Assembly (NCBI GenBank): GCA_963989385.1
Contig: OZ022506.1
Location: forward strand, 62,321,434 to 62,385,433
Length of the DNA: 64,000 nt
Source of the DNA: Ctena decussata
Taxonomy: Eukaryota; Mollusca; Bivalvia; Lucinida; Lucinidae
Reading direction: 5' to 3'
Below, one piece after another: positions 1 through 11,407 of the stretch. The position numbers and the translations under genes are program-made. Under the pieces are notes generated by a model, which was not told the DNA's origin, made no database searches, and worked only from the letters and a program-made list of their open reading frames with translations. The first letter of the stretch is position 1, and each line of letters begins with the position of its first letter.

Positions 1-267
1 AGCTTGTCAGCATTCCGTGGTGAAAGTTCAGTTGGCTCAGAAGTAGTTGTTTTTGGAGGAAGAGGGGTTAGGGTATTTCTCTCTGGCTCTACCGTTAAAG
101 CTGGGTTTTCTGACAAAGGCGGTTTTTCTAAGTCCTTAACTGTAACTGGCGCTGCTGTTCCGTTACTGACTGGTGCGCCTGAAATAAACGGGCATGAGCC
201 AGAACAGGAATTAAATGTAAAACCAAATCTCGATGCCTCAAAGTCGAAATTCCTCCAAATCTACTGA
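1..267 (-). CDS. Possible partial exon with a TGF-beta-like CSGSCPF motif, then a Pro/Thr-rich stretch
   Basis: The minus strand is open from an in-frame TAG near 267 to the window edge, about 88 codons. It begins around NFDFEASRFGFTFNSCSGSC and continues PFISGAP, then a Pro/Thr/Ser/Glu-rich stretch. The C-x-G-x-C-P-F pattern after an aromatic-rich strand recalls the start of the TGF-beta cystine-knot domain. The Pro/Thr-rich sequence that follows does not fit that domain, so this is only a resemblance. A good pyrimidine-rich acceptor (tttatttcag) at about 179-192 could instead start a shorter exon at 178, coding only the Pro/Thr-rich part. The opposite strand is also open over the same span, but its product is less protein-like. 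The exon is cut by the window start. Confidence 0.3.
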
Positions 268-273
268 TATCTA

Positions 274-307
274 AAAGTAAATGTTCTGGTTCCAGAACAT
301 TTACTTT
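274..307. repeat. Perfect 16-bp inverted repeat
   Basis: The arm aaagtaaatgttctgg and its exact reverse complement are separated by two bases. It lies just upstream, in minus-strand sense, of the open stretch at 1-267. Confidence 0.8.
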
Positions 308-539
308 GATATATAAATAGTTTCAGTTGTTCGGGGTTAAAACTTAATTATAAATAAGGATTGTCTCCAAACTAGTATGTTCTATGATATAAGTGGGTAT
401 ATGGAGATATCATTGTTCGAGGAATCTCGAGTTGACTTTAATATACACGTTTGCATAATTATTATAATGTAACTACCGATTGCCCCTACCAAACTATAGA
501 GTGGTCAGTTGGGTAATGTTGCTGTGTAACTTTCAGGGC

Positions 540-795
540 CAGAAAGCCCTACTGATCTGGTTAATTTTGATAACAGTAGGACAAAGGCCGGTTGCACCTG
601 CAGAAGATGCGGAATGGGCACTGTGTAAAATTTTCAGTCCCATCTATCCTATCTGTACTTTTTGTTTTAAATCCGCCTCTCTCTCTTTCTTTCTGGGAGC
701 CAGCTCGATATATACTGAAATACTGTTTCAGTGTGTCATTAAACCCAAAACTACCAACCAACCAACAAACCAACCAAACAACCAACCAATCAGCC
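540..795 (+). mobile_element. SINE 3' part with CCAA-rich tail
   Basis: The 3' part reads gatatatactgaaatactg, then a 'cattaaaccc' motif and a (CCAA)n-type tail. The same ending (actgaaatactgtctcaa, gttaaaccc, short A-rich tandem tail) recurs at 27,895 and 29,660, and more distantly at 13,665. No clear tRNA-like head is visible here. Confidence 0.6.
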
Positions 796-978
796 TAAAA
801 TTATAATCAAGTATGCGTATTGATTGAAAATCCTCAGTCCTCAACTGCTCTTGCGTATCAATTCACAACTTTATCTCAGACATCAAAACTGTTCAAATAT
901 ATATATAAATGCAATGTATATGCCTAGATCATCATCGAACAATTAAAAGCAAAGTTTCGTTTATGATAATTTTCAGAA

Positions 979-2612
979 AAACAAGAGGGCCATGAGGCCC
1001 TGAACCGCTCACCTGAGTATGGTGGCCATGTAGGTCATGTGACCTAGACCGCTTGATAAATTTTCGTTCCATCAGCCCCTGGAGGCTGTGTATGATATTT
1101 GGTTACAATTGGCCCTGCGGCTTTCGAGGAGACTTCTTAAATTGTCAAAATATAAGAGACATGGGTCAGGTCAAAGTATGACCTTGACCTCTTGTACCCG
1201 CAAATCTTCCATGTACTAACTAAGATGACTGTATATACCAATTTTTAGGCCAAAATCTTCTAAACTTGCCATGAACTCGTATGTTCTACCATTTTCCCAT
1301 ACCTGACCTTGCCTTGTAAACGGTCAAGTTAGCCCAAGGTCATCATTTGAACAATCTTGATAGTACTCAAGTACCTGATGCTATATACCAAGTTACAAGG
1401 CCATCGATCACTTGGTTCTTGAGAAGGAGATTTGTAAAGGTTTTTGCCATATATGGGCATGGCGGCCATGTTGGTCATGTGACCAAGACTGTTTGAACAA
1501 ATTTTCTTTCCCTCAGCCCCTAGTGTATGAAATTTGGTTACAATTGGCCCGGTGGCTTTTGAGCAGATGTGTGACATTGTCACAATATGAGAGACCAGGG
1601 TCTAAGGTCAAAGAATGACCTTGATCTCTTGTACATATAAAATTTCATGTACTCATTTAGATGACTGTATATACCAATTTTCAGGTTTAAATCTTCAACA
1701 GTTTCCATGAAATCTTATGTTCTAGCATTTTCCCATATAAAAGCTAAAAAAAGCAAATTTGACCTTACCGTAAAAAAGACCAAGGTCAACCCAAGGTCAT
1801 AATTTGAACAATCTTGGTAGTACTTGCGTACCTGATGCTACATACCAAGTTTCAAGGCCATTGGCCTATTGGTTCTGGAGAAGAAGATTTTTAAAGATTT
1901 TTACCATATATGGGCATGGCGGCCATGTTGGTCATGTGACCCAGTCCGTTTGAACAAATTTTCGTTCCTCTGTCCCCTAGAGGCTCTGTCTGAAATTTGT
2001 TTACAATTGGCACAGTGGCTTTTGAGGAGATGTGTGAAATTGTCAAAATATGAGAGACCAGGGTCAAAGGTCAAACAATGACCTTGACCTCTTGTACGCA
2101 TTAATTTTCATGTACTCATTTAGATGACTGTATATACCAATTTTCAGGTCTAACTCTTCAACAGCTTCCAAGAAATCGTATGTTCTGGCATTTTCCCATA
2201 TAAAAGCTACAGAATGCAAATTTGACCTTACTGTAAAAAAGGTCAAGGTCAACCCAAGATCATAATTTGAACAATCTTGGTAGTACTCGCGTACCCAATG
2301 CTAATTACCAAGTTTCAAGGCCATCGGCCTATTGGTTCTGGAGAAAGAGATTTTTTTGGGTTTTTACCATATGTGGGCGTGGCGGCCATGTTGGTCATGT
2401 GACCAGGACCATTTGAACAACTTTTCGTTCCTAAGTCCCCTAGAGGCTACATATGAAATTTGGTTACAATTGGCCCAGCGGTTTCAGAGGAGAAGTCGTT
2501 TGAAATTGTTGACGGACGGACGGACGGACGGACGACGGACGGACGACGGACGCCGGAGCCTTACCATCCTATAAGCTCCCCCGGAGCCGCTGGCTCAGGT
2601 GAGCTAAAAAAT
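979..2612 (+). repeat. Dispersed bivalve-type repeat with four tandem modules and an ACGG-rich end
   Basis: It starts at acaagagggccatgaggccc and ends at ggctcaggtgagctaaaaa. Four internal modules carry ggccatgt(t/a)ggtcatgtgacc at 1024, 1464, 1921 and 2384, a spacing of 440 to 463 bp. Each has the same order: pyrimidine-rich text, gaccttgacctcttgta, aaggtcaaggtcaaccc, ggttctggagaa. Just before the end is an iterated acggacgg tract (2512-2553). Short open frames inside are not genes. A 3' fragment of the family lies at 13,294-13,485. Confidence 0.8.
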
Positions 2613-3233
2613 AGATATAATAATACTCTCATTGCAATTGTAGAAGACGACCGTGCGATATATGTTTGGTAATAATTTAAATAACATCATTATGTCTGTG
2701 AGAACAGCAGCTTTTATGTATGTGTGTGGGTACACCGCCATTAGGTTTTCTTTGTTGGGGTAGCGGGAGATGGGGGGAAGCATGGCATGGGGGAGTGCCA
2801 GATTTTCAAAAGACACTGATTTTGTGACTTTTCTATTTGCTTCCCTTGGCTAAGAAACCTGTCAAAAATGAGTTCCGAGGTGACTTCTTTCGACGATAGG
2901 CAAACATGAAATCTATTAACGATATTCGCACTTCCATTGTGCTCTTTGACAGCCATATAACTGACTTTGTAACGAAAAAAAGGTATCAGTTCTACTTAAA
3001 ACAAGAATGAGTATCAGATCTTTAACGGCCAATTTTAACAAGGTATGTACTATGCATTAAAAACGACCCAGATTACCGGAAAACGGTGCCTTTCCGTTTA
3101 GCCTTATATGATGATTTCAAATGCATCTGGTTTACTGCCACTATGTAGTATTATTTATTACATGTCTTTTATACCACCCTTGCAGGAAACGCCAACTTAA
3201 GCACGAAATATTTCGCAATGAGCAAGTTCGACA
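2613..3233. other. No recognisable feature
   Basis: Ordinary AT-rich sequence. Open frames on both strands are short and unrecognised. Confidence 0.5.
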
Positions 3234-3239
3234 TTTATT
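3234..3239 (-). promoter_or_regulatory. Candidate polyadenylation signal AATAAA
   Basis: AATAAA on the minus strand, about 116 bases past the stop codon of the membrane-protein gene ending at 3356. The position is plausible for a short 3' UTR, but the motif is common in AT-rich DNA. Confidence 0.35.
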
Positions 3240-3355
3240 AACGTTATATAAAATAGTTATGCCATAGTTTGTCCGCCTGTACGGGAGTTAATCTACTATA
3301 AAGCTTGCGGATCATCTCCGAGTAGAGGCGAAAAAACATGGTATAAAAATTAAAT

Positions 3356-3576
3356 TCATTTAAATACAACAGTACTACCTTTAGTTCCTTTAACATCTTT
3401 GTCAGTGTGTGCCACATTTGACTTTTTCCTCTTTAGACAATACACAGTGACCGCTATAATCACAGCAACTGCTATCACTCCGACTACCGCACCAGCAATA
3501 ATAGGGATCAGATTTGTGGAACTGCCTGACGTAGAAGCTCCGCTGGCGGGGGAGGCGGTCGTCGGGCCCAGAAATG
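3356..3576 (-). CDS. Last exon of an orphan type I membrane protein: stalk, transmembrane helix, cytoplasmic tail
   Basis: The acceptor cctttttcag immediately precedes 3576, and the reading frame runs to a TGA at 3356-3358. It encodes a Ser/Thr/Pro/Gly-rich stalk (PTTASPASGASTSGSS), a hydrophobic helix (IIAGAVVGVIAVAVIIAV, then TVYCL) and a basic stop-transfer KRKKS with a short tail of about 20 residues. The exon enters in phase 1, which matches the phase-1 end of the exon at 6144-6273. This and five upstream exons form 309 codons without a break. The helix and following basic residues indicate a plasma-membrane protein with its cysteine-rich part outside. No known signalling motif is visible in the tail. 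Confidence 0.75.
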
Positions 3577-5316
3577 CTGAAAAAGGACAAACTCGTACTG
3601 TTGAATGCGGTCTCTGAACAGGGTCTACGGTATTTGCATAAACGACTGGGTATTTCTCCTTAGCATAAATCAAATTAACAATAAAAATAGAAAAATAGAC
3701 TTAACCAGAAGGCCTTAATTTACAAACAGACTCATTCATTTGATATGGATAGAGTAATTAACTGTGCATAAATGTGCTAATTGTCAATGAACGTGTCTAT
3801 CTCTTAGTTTCGACGTGTCCATTAACAGTGTAATGGGTGATACATTCGTATTTGTATATCTACGTTTGTTCAGAGATTCCTGTATTTCAGGCAACCGTGT
3901 AAGTCTGGACGGCATCTGATTTGTGTTTATTAAGCTGTTTGCAAATACCTGTAGGATCTACTGATTCAAAGCACCATGGATACCAAACGGGAGTGCACTG
4001 CCGGCTCAGACCCCTATGTCCAAGTATATAGAATGTGTACGACTATTTTTATCAGTTTAGATATTTTTGCATGCGGCTGTCAGAACTAGTCACTTATTTG
4101 ACACATGTTTCTAGAAGCTTTTTTTAGCATTAAAAAAGGTAACAAGGGACAGGTATACTTACGACAGGTTTCTGAAAGTAAACAATAATACATTATTAGT
4201 CAGTATCAGCAACAAGCAAAGCTAACAACTTTAATTGAATGAGTGTTTTCTGTCATATCATTGAGCAGACAACGGACGTTTCATACTTTACCTCACATGA
4301 TAGATATGTTCTGTGGTCTACCTTTTGAGTTCTTTGTAATGAACATAAATTGTGTTCAATTGCGTAATTATAGCGTTTAAGTGGTTTCTATTTTTTGATT
4401 TTGAAAGAAGCATACGTTATGAATGGCCGACCTTCGTTACTTTAGGGATCTAACATGTTTTGTTCATAAGGATGTCCTGAGAGACCTAGTAAAATGTCAA
4501 TACAATGAAAACCCGTGTTTGATTGCTATCATTGCATAAATTAAAACACAATGCTACATACATGTATTAATGCACTATGTTTTGACAACATCGCCAAAAC
4601 CATCACCAATATGCATTTCTGTGTAAATCCTGGTTTCAGGCCATGGTCAGCTATCGTGCAATTTTGCACAACCTTCAGAAGCTATGCACATGTCAAATCA
4701 AGTTCACTAAATTTTCTCCTCGATATTGCCTGTTATTTTGATAGAATATTCGCGTGTGTGTAACTGTGGATACAAAGCCTTAATTAATAACTGCAACAGC
4801 AATCTACCCGCATGGAACATTACCCCGAAACTTGCAAACTAAAAGCCACAAAAACGGTCATTATCAACAGGTTAATTGCCTTTTTGACACTATTATGTTG
4901 GTTAAAACATTACATGTACCTGATAATAGCGTGTGACACAGAAATTTATTTAATAGTTTACGTAACGCTTTAGCGTAGTCAACGTGTATATAGCCAACAT
5001 CTTTTGACGACGTAGATACGGGAGACCCTAATACATGTACGATTCATGCATCGGCTTTTAGCTAGCCCTAGCTTGATACGCGAAGTAAGGCACGTTTTTT
5101 CTAGCACCAGTTAAAACACCGGGAATTCTTGTATGTTATGCAAGAAAAGATAGACTTCTGGTCAGAACCATAATGGCTTAATCAGTTAATAATTAAGCAC
5201 AGAGGCGGAAACAGCAGACCGGAAATGATAATGAATTGACAGCGTTAATCTGTATGCCCAATTAATGAAGATTTCTAAAGATTTATACTAATATTTTTTT
5301 CATGACTCCTTGGCTT

Positions 5317-5402
5317 CAGTGATACATGATACATAAAGATCTGTTTGCTTTCGACCTGTCGTAACGACAGGTCAAAAGCAAAAATATTTTTATGTATCAC
5401 TG
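5317..5402. repeat. 86-bp near-perfect hairpin
   Basis: The arms read cagtgatac...ttgctttcgacctgtcg and cgacaggtcaaaagcaa...gtatcactg, with a loop of only three bases (taa). The inner 18 bp have one mismatch; the outer part is pairable with small bulges. It lies in an intron of the minus-strand gene. Confidence 0.7.
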
Positions 5403-5769
5403 TTAGTTTGCAGTGCTGACATGTCCATAAAATGCTACTATATTGACAATTAATGTGGTCCCTCCTGTATATAGAACTACTATCTATTGACACGTTACCA
5501 TAAATATATATAAAAGTGGGACACCAGCATGTGAAATGATCACCGAAATTGCCCTAAAATCGAAGAATTGAACATGTCGTTATACATTGAACACATGCAG
5601 ATGGAATTACAATCAATGTAGATGCTGATCAGACTGCTCCAGTAGGAACACACTGATTATTGTCCTGACTGTTTGTTAAATCCTTATCCGTATCAGTATT
5701 TTGAATTTCCCGGTGCATGTCCCCAACTTACTGCAAACAGCTTTACGGTGTTATCCATAACAAAAATGC

Positions 5770-5972
5770 ATGTGCACCCTGAGAAGACTTAGATCAGCCT
5801 GAGCAGCCGACTAGTCTTGATGAGAGTCTTTGCTGTGCGCTTAAAGGGTAGCTAATAAGCTACCTTCATGAGGACAATGAAGACTCTGATCAGACTAGGC
5901 GAAGGCCAGGCAGAACTGAATCTTCGTTTGGCGCACATGCCACTTTGTTCGTTTTGTCGTGTCGCGGTTCAA
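5770..5972. mobile_element. Palindromic MITE, family A (CCGCGACACGAC), diverged copy
   Basis: Carries the family landmarks: agatcagcctg, gcgcttaaagggtagcta, gactctgatcagact, gccactttgttcgttttgtc and the terminal gtcgtgtcgcggttca. The left terminus is eroded. Confidence 0.7.
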
Positions 5973-6143
5973 ATGTGAGGCATTTTCTTTGCTTTAAAAT
6001 GGCAGAGAATTGGCACTTAACTGATTTTAAAATAATCAAATTAATGGTCATTGATTATCATGAAGTTTTTGAAACATCCCAGAGGCTCCTTTCGTAATAT
6101 TTAAATCAAATAACCACTATTTTAATATCATCTATATCTATAC

Positions 6144-6273
6144 CTGTGGCGGTCATTGTGAGCAAAGCTCCAATGCTGGTTCCGTCATGAGTCTTGGCTA
6201 AAGTTGTTGGAGTTTGTGCATCCGTACAATTGTTATACACCACAGACGCTGTTGCACCATTCGTAGAAATAAC
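6144..6273 (-). CDS. Internal exon of the orphan membrane protein (phase 0 to 1)
   Basis: Acceptor cttacag and donor GTATAG flank 130 bases. The translation begins VISTNGATASVVYNNCTD, continues AQTPTTLAKTHDGTSIGAL and ends LTMTAT, with one cysteine. It enters in phase 0, matching the end of the exon at 10,600-10,712, and leaves in phase 1, matching the exon at 3356-3576. The NNCTDAQTPT segment matches what I remember of the C-terminal part of a large orphan bivalve family, just before the membrane stalk. The match is from memory only. Confidence 0.75.
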
Positions 6274-6550
6274 CTGTAAGTCAACGGAAACATTTGATGC
6301 TGTGTAGAAAAGCAGAACTGTCGACTCTCAATACATGAATATACACCAATATTGTTCGAAATGTTTAGAATGAACTTTTCTGTTTTCAACAGATCAGGTT
6401 CATTATTTAGACCGGAGATCTTATCAATTACAGATATATTCAATTATAGCAACCGTTTTAAATTCAGATGCGCCGGCTCACTGTGTTACATATCATGTGT
6501 ACACGTGGATGTGGATTAGTGTTGTTTATATGCTATAAGGTCTCAGATTT

Positions 6551-7420
6551 AAGGTGGTGATTTATGGTAAATGTAAAAATCTACATTAAAACCATAAAAA
6601 GGAAGGTATCTCCCTGAAAGTTAGCAGACTTCTTATTTTTGTTGTTCTTTACAGTTTAGAATACAAAATAGACGTACATGCTGCTTAAAAAAGTGTTTTT
6701 TAAGGAAAGATCAAAGGGTAGTTTTCTGCGCAATAATCAAAACAATTAACGTCGTTATTGAAAATTTACGTAGTACTGAAGGTGCGTTATTGCATAATGA
6801 AGAGCGTCCTAGCAATTATTTATTCCAACTCTTTCAAAAATTGAAATGTAGACCAGATGTAAACGGTAGCTTTTTCTCAAATGTTCAACCATGTACAAAG
6901 TAATGTACACTGGATGTATTTATTAAATATAGGGTAGGCAAGCATGCCTATGTAACACCTACAGTATAAATAATACATTACTTACATGATAACTGATGTG
7001 TAAATGAAATTGTTCAACCTTGTTAAAATAGTCTCACCTGTCTCACCTGTGTGTTTTGACCAAAAAAAAATTGGACACAGACCGCATCTCTTTTCATCTG
7101 CTCAGCCCGATAATGTGTGAAAAAGTTTGAAAAAAAAATTGCTAGCACGCTCTCCATTATGCAACAAGGAACTCTCAGCACTAAGTATATTTTCAATAAC
7201 AATATTATTTTTCAGATTATTGCGCACACAATTACCCTTTGAGCTTTCCTTATAAAAACAATTTTTTAATATTAACAAATGCTGCATTTTGAGAGTCTGA
7301 ATTGTCAGAAACAACATAAAGAAGGCGTAACTATGCTAAGTTTTGGAAAGATCTGTGGTATTTTAAGTGTTTTATGCAGATTTTTGTCTTTGCCCCAAAT
7401 CAGTGATTATCACCACCTTA
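6551..7420. repeat. Foldback element with long inverted arms and TTAAGGTGGTGAT ends
   Basis: ttaaggtggtgat near 6550 faces its reverse complement near 7420. Inside, about 215 bp at 6630-6843 are repeated inverted at about 7105-7330. Shared text includes taaggaaag.tcaaagggta, tgcgcaataatc and agagcgt.ctagcaatt. The right arm, read on the minus strand, has an open 71-codon frame that the left arm has lost through stops. It may be a remnant of an older coding sequence. It lies in the intron between 6274 and 10,599. Confidence 0.7.
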
Positions 7421-7573
7421 AAGAATAAAGATACATCTCAACAGTTACATTTGATGCTTAAGGACGTGTATACATGTCTCAGTGGAGGCGCGTATACGCG
7501 ATCAGGCAGACTGCCAATCAGTTTTTTCTTTTCTCAGAATGTTGTCATTTTTTGCGGTATATTTGTTTCCAAG

Positions 7574-7725
7574 GGGTTTTCTACTTTCATCAATAGAATA
7601 AAAATGCAAAACAGCTGCGTGAACACTTCAATCTCTCTCTCTCTCTCTCTGTCTCTCTAATTTTCATCAGTAGATAAAATGCAACACTGCTGCGTGAACA
7701 ATTCTCTCTCTCTCTCTCTCTCTAG
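7574..7725. repeat. Tandem duplication of about 75 bp, each copy ending in (CT)n
   Basis: ttcatcaatagaataaaaatgcaa...gctgcgtgaacacttcaat(ct)n is followed by ttcatcagtagataaaatgcaa...gctgcgtgaacaatt(ct)n. The CT tracts have different lengths. Confidence 0.75.
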
Positions 7726-8362
7726 CCTACATGGAGCTGGTCTGTTTCAGCCATTTACTGTTCTATACACACGTACATAAATATGGTTCATCAAACTTGG
7801 AGGATTATCGAGCAGATAGGCGCGCCACTCCGCGTGACACATGCTGACGCCCCGTCTGACGTCGGCGTTTACTTTAAAATTGGTAATTGGTTTACACTGT
7901 CACTATATTGTCATATCCACTGTTTTGTTTAGGTTTCAAGCCGAATGTAAACGATTTTTACAAACAGTTAAACGCACGGTGTACGCCGGACGCTTCTGCT
8001 TTAGCTCGCCTGACAAGAGGAACTTATGGTACATGTATAAGCTAGGTCGGTCGTCCGCATATAGTGTTAAAAGCAGCTGACTCCTAAAGCAGCTGGCCAA
8101 ATACAACCAAATTTTCAGTGTAGCATTGTTAGAGATGTGTATTGACAGCATAAAAATTTGAGCTAGATCTGTTGAAAACTATGGTTATCATGGCAACAAA
8201 AATATCACATTGACTTATGATGGGGAAAATCTTGTCCGGGGCAAGCGCCTTTAGTTTTGATTGAGCAGGCGTAGAATAACGGACCACAGTTAGAATTTGG
8301 GCCAGGTCGGGTTAGTCGCTGCAGGGTTATTCAATTTTGAGCGACGAAAAATTTCCTATATA

Positions 8363-8540
8363 CAGTCAAAACCTGTCTTAAGTGGTCACCCAAGGGAAGG
8401 ACAATAAGTGGCTGCTTAAGACAGGTGGCCCCTTAATAAAGGTTCATTTGCACTGTATTTTGGTTCAAAGGACCAAAAAAGGTGGCTGCTTAAGACAGGT
8501 AATCCCTTAATAGAGATGACAACATAAGCAGGTGTGACTG
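8363..8540. mobile_element. 178-bp MITE with TA target duplication
   Basis: The left end is cagtcaaaacctgtctta; the right end is taagcaggtgtgactg, nearly its reverse complement. TA flanks both ends, which is the Tc1/mariner signature. A direct repeat ggctgcttaagacaggt lies inside. Confidence 0.65.
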
Positions 8541-9020
8541 TATTTATAATGGGAGAAAACGTTGTCCCGGGCGTAGCGACTTTATTTTTAATGAATCTAG
8601 TCGGACTTCCTGCTAAATAGGCGAAACATAAAATCTCGGATAGCTTTGAAATTTGACCATATTGTACAGTTCATCTTGGAGTCATTGCCCTTGAGTGCTA
8701 AAAAGCCTAAATCTGACCATGCCCGAGGCATAGCTAGTTTATGTTGGACTCGTCTGCAACTTTCTAAAACTTGCAGATAATCAAGATAGGTATAAAATCT
8801 CACTTGAGGTCGAATGTTCGCCGGACTGGAATAGTCATTTTGGAGTCACGTGCCCTTGGAGACGGAAAATGTTTTAAGCAAAGACTTAGCATGGGGGGAT
8901 GTTGTCAATATTTGATCTAGTCCCGGCTACTGCAAAATTTCAACAAATTTGCTGATAAAAGCAGAAGCATGAAATCTCGGCATATGGCGGTTCGTATTAG
9001 TACAATTTACCATTGAGATA

Positions 9021-9258
9021 TGAGCCGCGACACGAGAAAACCAACAAAGTGGTTGTGCGCCCAGCCCAGACTCAGATCAGCCTGGACATCCACCCAGTCT
9101 GTTCAGACTCTTTTTTAAGCGCTTAAATGGTAGCTAAGGGTCTAAGCTACCTTCATGCGGACAGCGAGTACTCTGATCAGACTGGGCGGATGCCCAGGCT
9201 GATCTGAGTCTGCGCTGGGCGCACAACCACATTGTTGGTTTTCTCACGTCGTGGCTCA
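9021..9258. mobile_element. Palindromic MITE, family A, near full length
   Basis: Starts tgagccgcgacacgagaaaa and ends cacgtcgtggctca. The centre is gcgcttaaatggtagctaag / gggtctaagctacc. The right half is close to the inverted complement of the left (agatcagcctgg...ccaggctgatct). Confidence 0.85.
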
Positions 9259-10599
9259 TATCTGCCCTTGACCGCTTACCTAACGCATATTTGACATTGT
9301 CTTGTTTGGACATAGCCTGTTTGGCTTTGATTAATGTTGCTCTCTATAAAACTTACAGACAACCAGGACTATCAGAGAGTCTCGGAAGAGTTTAAATTTG
9401 GGCCAGTCGGACGATGTACTTCAGAGTTACCTGCTTTTGAGTGCCGAAACTTTTGCCATAGGCTTACAATAGGGAAAATGTTCTCCTGGGGATAATAACT
9501 TTATTTTTTTTGTTGGAACTATATCAAACTTGCTGATAACATGAAAAGGCTTCAAGTCTTGAACGAGTTTAAAGTTCGTTCATTCCGCCTATGATTTACT
9601 TGTCCTTGAGTGCTTGAATAGCCCCATATTGGACCTTGTTCCAGACATAGCCCGTTTATTTTTAATTGGATACTAAAGGAAACTTTCAGATAACCAAGAT
9701 AGGCATAAAATCTTGGACTAGGCCGACATTATTATTCTAAAAACAATTCCTTCTACAAAAATGCATGCTAGAACTCAGGTACACGATCGTTGCCCTTTGT
9801 CGTTTCGTTTGTTTTATGATAACGGAGACAGAACGAGTATTGTTAGCGACAAACTACTAGTAATATGTATCCTAGTTGCAGGAGATACAGCTATTAAATC
9901 CGTCGTTCTTTCCAATAGGTTGGCGATTCAGACAAGTGACGGCATTGTTAGATTTTTAACCACTGACAACTCGAAAAGAGTTTCGAATTGCTTATTGCCA
10001 CCAAAAAGCAATCTTTGGTACGTAGCCTCGAATTTATTATAGATCCTCTTGTAGAGCTCCACAATACAGAGACAGGCGTTAGTATAGTATTCACACACAC
10101 ACATGCCCGGAGATCAAAAAAAAGTAAAATGGCAAACAGTGTAGCCCCACGAATATGGCATCTGATTCGCATCAAGACTGTTTGCCTTAAACATCGGATT
10201 TGCTAAAGATAAATCGTTAAAATTGAGATAAGTTGACACCCCTTACATTGGAAATGGACTTATCCAAAGTGTAACTATATAATGCCGTCAGTGGCTTAGG
10301 TTTCCTACTCATGTCAAGAGAGAAATATAAAGGAGTGTAGATATTACTCACTTTTGAAAAAGAAAATAAAACAAAATGAAAACAAAACAATGCCAGAGAT
10401 TGACTCGGCGTCCTTTGTATTACTTCAAATGGGGATTAGAATAGTTTTATCACCCGTAACACATGTAGCACAAGAAATCACATTTGTCCAAGTGGTATTG
10501 TCTTGAACTATACATTTTTTTCTGTTTTGTTTTTCCTTTTTTGTGAACTGCCAGATAAATAAAAATAAAAAAAATGTAAAAAGAAGCCACAAAACTTAC

Positions 10600-10712
10600 A
10601 AAACACGAGAATCGGTAAGTCTCGTCTGCTATAAGTGAAGCGTCGGTGTTATATACAACTACATACTCAAAGGTACTCGTAATATTCACCATGCACCAAA
10701 CCTCCCCTGCCG
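10600..10712 (-). CDS. Internal exon of the orphan membrane protein (phase 1 to 0)
   Basis: The strong acceptor ttttttcag is followed by 113 bases and the donor GTAAGT. Translation: AGEVWCMVNITSTFEYVVVY then NTDASLIADETYRFSCF, with two cysteines and an N-glycosylation sequon (NIT). It enters in phase 1 and leaves in phase 0; both match the neighbouring exons. The alternating VVVY / YRFSCF strands suggest a small beta-sandwich module that also takes in the preceding exon's FDYSTC segment. Confidence 0.8.
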
Positions 10713-11379
10713 CTGAAAAAAATTATGGAAATACACAATTACACAAAAATGGCCTTTAAATCAGTAACATTTTCACATGAAGTTGAATGTAGGTCTGACG
10801 GTTTTAAGGCAAATTTGCATAATTTCGATAAATTACTGCAGTTTCATTGGGAAACAGATATAAGAGATTTTGGCACTAATACGTAGATTTATGCGTTATA
10901 AAGAGGTTAAAATAATGAGTTTTGAAACAAAAAATATTACATCTGCAAATTAACTCTCACAGAGTCAAGAAATGTAAGTATAATTTTCGGTTGTTCAAAT
11001 TTCATTTGTTTTCCATTTTACTTACTTACTGAATTTTGTTTTAGTGACTATATGCTTAAAATAAAGTGAACACTACAGCTGCTAATGGCTTACAACAACA
11101 TTTAAACCTTAAAACTGTAACCACTGAGGCATACTGTTTGGTTCAGTGCTGATGTTTGCACAATTTAGCAGGCACTGTAGCATTAATTCAACATTGTGTT
11201 GTAGCAGCTTGTTCATGATTATAAAAACCTAGTGGACTCTTCTACCCCACAGTTTCAATCCCGCTGACTTCTGGTTTGAATTTAAGGCGTATAACAGAGA
11301 ACTAAATTATTTGAGAATAGGTTTGAGAAAATCACACTTTTCCATTGTATGAATTTCAAATAGCATCTCACGTATGATC

Positions 11380-11407
11380 CGAGGGGGAGCATGGCATGCT
11401 CCCCTCG
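11380..11407. repeat. Palindrome cgagggggagcatg / gcatgctcccctcg
   Basis: 28-bp near-perfect palindrome. A related palindromic text (gcatggcaaacagtgt, then gtcatgctccg) occurs at 11,573, at 16,618 and, weakly, at 10,130, so this is a dispersed short family. Confidence 0.55.

Larger units (their letters stand above)
3577..6143 (-). other. Intron (between last two exons of the membrane-protein gene)
   Basis: Bounded by GTATAG (5' side, at 6143) and TTTTCAG (3' side, at 3577). It contains a hairpin at 5317-5402 and a MITE copy at 5770-5972. Nothing else is recognised. Confidence 0.6.
8220..9755. repeat. Degenerate repeated modules of about 190 bp
   Basis: Variants of 'ggaaaatgttgtcc.gggcgtagc.actttatttttaatg', 'gcccttgagtgctaaaaa' and 'ttgctgataaccaagataggcataaaatctcgg' recur at about 8220, 8550, 8640, 8770, 8940, 9340, 9470 and 9670. 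Two MITEs (8363-8540 and 9021-9258) sit inside it. No coding potential is recognised. Confidence 0.5.

Noticed and set aside
10450..10692. 80-codon minus-strand frame taken as a single gene
   Set aside because: Only its first part is coding: the exon ends at a GTAAGT donor at 10,599, and the rest is intron read-through.
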